Assembly: GCA_903926075.1 (NCBI GenBank)
Contig: CAIYHQ010000070.1
Location: forward strand, 1 to 64,000
Origin: an uncultured Methanomicrobiales archaeon
Lineage (GTDB): Archaea > Halobacteriota > Methanomicrobia > Methanomicrobiales > Methanospirillaceae
Direction of reading: 5' to 3'
Length of the DNA: 64,000 nucleotides
The notes under the pieces were generated by a model. The model saw only the letters and a program-made list of their open reading frames with translations. It had not been told where the DNA came from and ran no database searches. The position numbers and the translations under genes are program-made. Every line of letters begins with the position of its first letter. Position 1 is the stretch's first letter. Below are positions 62,497 to 64,000 of this stretch, piece by piece.

Positions 62497-63528
62497 ATGA
62501 AATCCTTCACAAACAATAATGGCACTTTCTACAATGGCGATTGTATAAGTGGTGCAGTTACACACATACCGGATAATTCCATTGATCTAATTATCACAGA
62601 TCCACCTTATGGGATAAATGGAGACAAACTTCAAAAGCACTATAACCGAAATGAAGAATTTGTTATTGAGGGGTATGTTGAGATCCCACAAACTGAATAC
62701 GCGGATTTCAGTCTGAAATGGATAACTCAGGCCGAAAGAGTGCTCAAGCCAGGGGGATCTATCTATATTGTTTCAGGTTATACGAATCTTATCGATATAC
62801 TCAATGCCCTACGCCAGACAGACCTTAAGGAGATCAACCATATAATCTGGAAATACAACTTTGGTGTGTTTACCCGCCAGAAATACATTTCATCCCATTA
62901 TCACATCCTCTTCTATGAAAAACCCGGAGGCAGAAGAACATTTAATCTTGAATCACGGTTTGGGCTTGTTGAAAAAACTGAAGAAGGTCGTTCTCATAAT
63001 AATGCTGACAGGGAAGACGTCTGGATAATCAACAGGGAATACAAACCAGGTCAGATTAAAAACAAGAATGAACTCCCTATGAAACTACTCACCAAAATGA
63101 TCCAGTATAGCAGTAATGAAGGAGATTTGGTGGGAGATTTTTTCCTGGGCGGGTTTTCCACTGCCAAAGTTGCGATCGGCCTGAACCGAAGAGTAATCGG
63201 GTTTGAAATTTCTGAAGCGATGTATGATGCAAAAATCATTGAGATGGAAAAGATTATTCCGGGACAACTTATCTCTAACCTTCGATCCCCCTCAATAAAA
63301 GAGATAAAAAATCTTGGCCAATCATGGACAGAAGAAGATTATGTCAAGCTGACTAAACGATTTACCAGCCTTAACGCGAATGGTAAAAATAAAAAGCAAA
63401 TCATTGCAGAGCTGGGAGAGGAATTCGGACGAGGACACTGGGCAATTGAAAAAGCTCTCAAGAAAAGTGATATTAAGTTTGTTAAAAAATCAAAGGCTGG
63501 TAAATTAACTGATTTTCTAGAGAAATAA
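62497..63528 (+). CDS. Beta-class N6/N4 DNA methyltransferase, solitary
   Basis: 343 residues from ATG 62497 (62470 is an alternative nine codons upstream). Motif IV IDLIITDPPYGINGDK comes first, near residue 35; motif I with VGDFFLGGFSTAKVAIGLNR and VIGFEIS comes later, the beta-class order. Between them is the target-recognition region. The last 85 residues (SWTEEDYVKLTKRFTSLNA ... IAELGEEFGRGHWAIEKALK) look like a SANT/Myb-like helix-turn-helix, unusual for this class. No restriction endonuclease gene is adjacent, so it may be an orphan regulator or host-protection enzyme. Confidence 0.87.
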   Translation: MKSFTNNNGTFYNGDCISGAVTHIPDNSIDLIITDPPYGINGDKLQKHYNRNEEFVIEGYVEIPQTEYADFSLKWITQAERVLKPGGSIYIVSGYTNLIDILNALRQTDLKEINHIIWKYNFGVFTRQKYISSHYHILFYEKPGGRRTFNLESRFGLVEKTEEGRSHNNADREDVWIINREYKPGQIKNKNELPMKLLTKMIQYSSNEGDLVGDFFLGGFSTAKVAIGLNRRVIGFEISEAMYDAKIIEMEKIIPGQLISNLRSPSIKEIKNLGQSWTEEDYVKLTKRFTSLNANGKNKKQIIAELGEEFGRGHWAIEKALKKSDIKFVKKSKAGKLTDFLEK

Positions 63529-63659
63529 ATCCCACTAAGTACCATTTGAAGTTGAGACATTATCACTCAAAGGAGCAACTACAAGACATCTATGAGTTGT
63601 GAACCCCACCTGTGAGGATGGCTCTCATTTTGTCTCATATACTACTGGTCTGCAGTTGG

Positions 63660-64000
63660 TCAACTGCCAATTCTGCGCCAAAATCCTGCAGGAACTGTTA
63701 TTTCAAACCGTGCACCCATTCCTTCAGTACCTGTCTCCTTTATTGTCATACTACTTATTGCAAGGATCTCACGCACAAGGAACAGTCCAAGTCCGCTATT
63801 CTTTCCATAGCCCTGATCAAAAATCAGCTCCTTCTCTCCGACTGGAACACCACAGCCGTTATCTTCCCATAGTAGCAGCAGTTTATGAAAATTTTCGTTT
63901 GCAGTCACCCTAATCCAGGTTACATGCTCTCCGTGACGGATTGAGTTATCAAGAAGGTTATACCAGACTTTTAAAACGAGAGGATCTGCAAAAATCTCGA
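63660..64000 (-). CDS. Histidine kinase C-terminal part, 5' end beyond window
   Basis: One frame is open from the window edge to the stop at 63660. It has the N-box VWYNLLDNSIRHGEH, D-box WEDNGCGVPVGEKE and G-box GYGKNSGLGLFLVREIL, ending with GMGARFEITVPAGFWRRIGS. This is the ATPase domain of the same TRHD-type kinase family seen at 43.4 and 52 kb, here without stops or shifts in the visible part. Its sensor part is outside the window. Confidence 0.88.
   Translation of the reverse strand, partial: EIFADPLVLKVWYNLLDNSIRHGEHVTWIRVTANENFHKLLLLWEDNGCGVPVGEKELIFDQGYGKNSGLGLFLVREILAISSMTIKETGTEGMGARFEITVPAGFWRRIGS

Overview
The window looks like chromosome of a methanogenic archaeon, most probably of the order Methanomicrobiales (Methanospirillum-like; inference, no database search was possible). 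Supporting this are a two-subunit pyruvate carboxylase (PycA/PycB), an archaeal-type phosphoribulokinase remnant, an ADP-forming acetyl-CoA synthetase, a tRNA-Met gene with a short intron in the anticodon loop, TATA-like boxes, SD sequences of the GTGATC/GGAGG kind, many PAS/GAF histidine kinases with a TRHD-type H-box, and large families of secreted repeat proteins.

Layout. 1-7.4 kb: secreted Thr-rich and propeller-like proteins, a dCache-HAMP-SpoIIE phosphatase, remnants of an MNT/HepT toxin-antitoxin pair, and a PQQ-propeller protein followed by a cupredoxin. 7.5-10.3 kb: a zinc/manganese-type ABC importer operon headed by a split small Cys/His protein. 10.4-16 kb: PHP phosphoesterase, zinc-ribbon membrane protein, deleted phosphoribulokinase, ACT protein plus homoserine dehydrogenase, and a DNA-methylase-like protein whose motif IV has decayed. 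16-25.5 kb: secreted protein, M6 peptidase, a kinase-like protein and response regulator, a CHAD-phosphoesterase fusion, RlmH, DedA and ADP-forming acyl-CoA synthetase. 25.5-31 kb: two CheW and two near-identical chemoreceptors. 31-33.6 kb: a repeat protein, a Fic remnant and an AAA/DUF4143 ATPase with twin palindromes at its start. 33.9-39.5 kb: a MacB-like ABC operon and a head-to-head inverted second copy that has decayed by deletions. 39.5-43.4 kb: a gene graveyard (sensor kinase, methyltransferase, HicB, kinase C-terminus) around an intact CheW and an ABC-2 exporter. 43.4-48.5 kb: two sensor kinases. 48.6-53 kb: small hydrophilic proteins, LarE, a secreted SdrD-like protein, a kinase pseudogene and tRNA-Met. 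53-62.3 kb: pyruvate carboxylase, then a decarboxylase/antiporter operon with a periplasmic binding protein. 62.5-64 kb: a solitary DNA methyltransferase and the end of another kinase.

The strongest theme is genome flux. At least ten broken genes can be read by eye, several with visible deletion junctions, and three of them are defence or toxin-antitoxin modules (MNT/HepT, Fic, HicB). Intact modules that may merit work are the CHAD-phosphoesterase fusion, the PQQ-propeller/cupredoxin pair, the AAA/DUF4143 ATPase with its paired operator-like palindromes, and the decarboxylase-antiporter operon.
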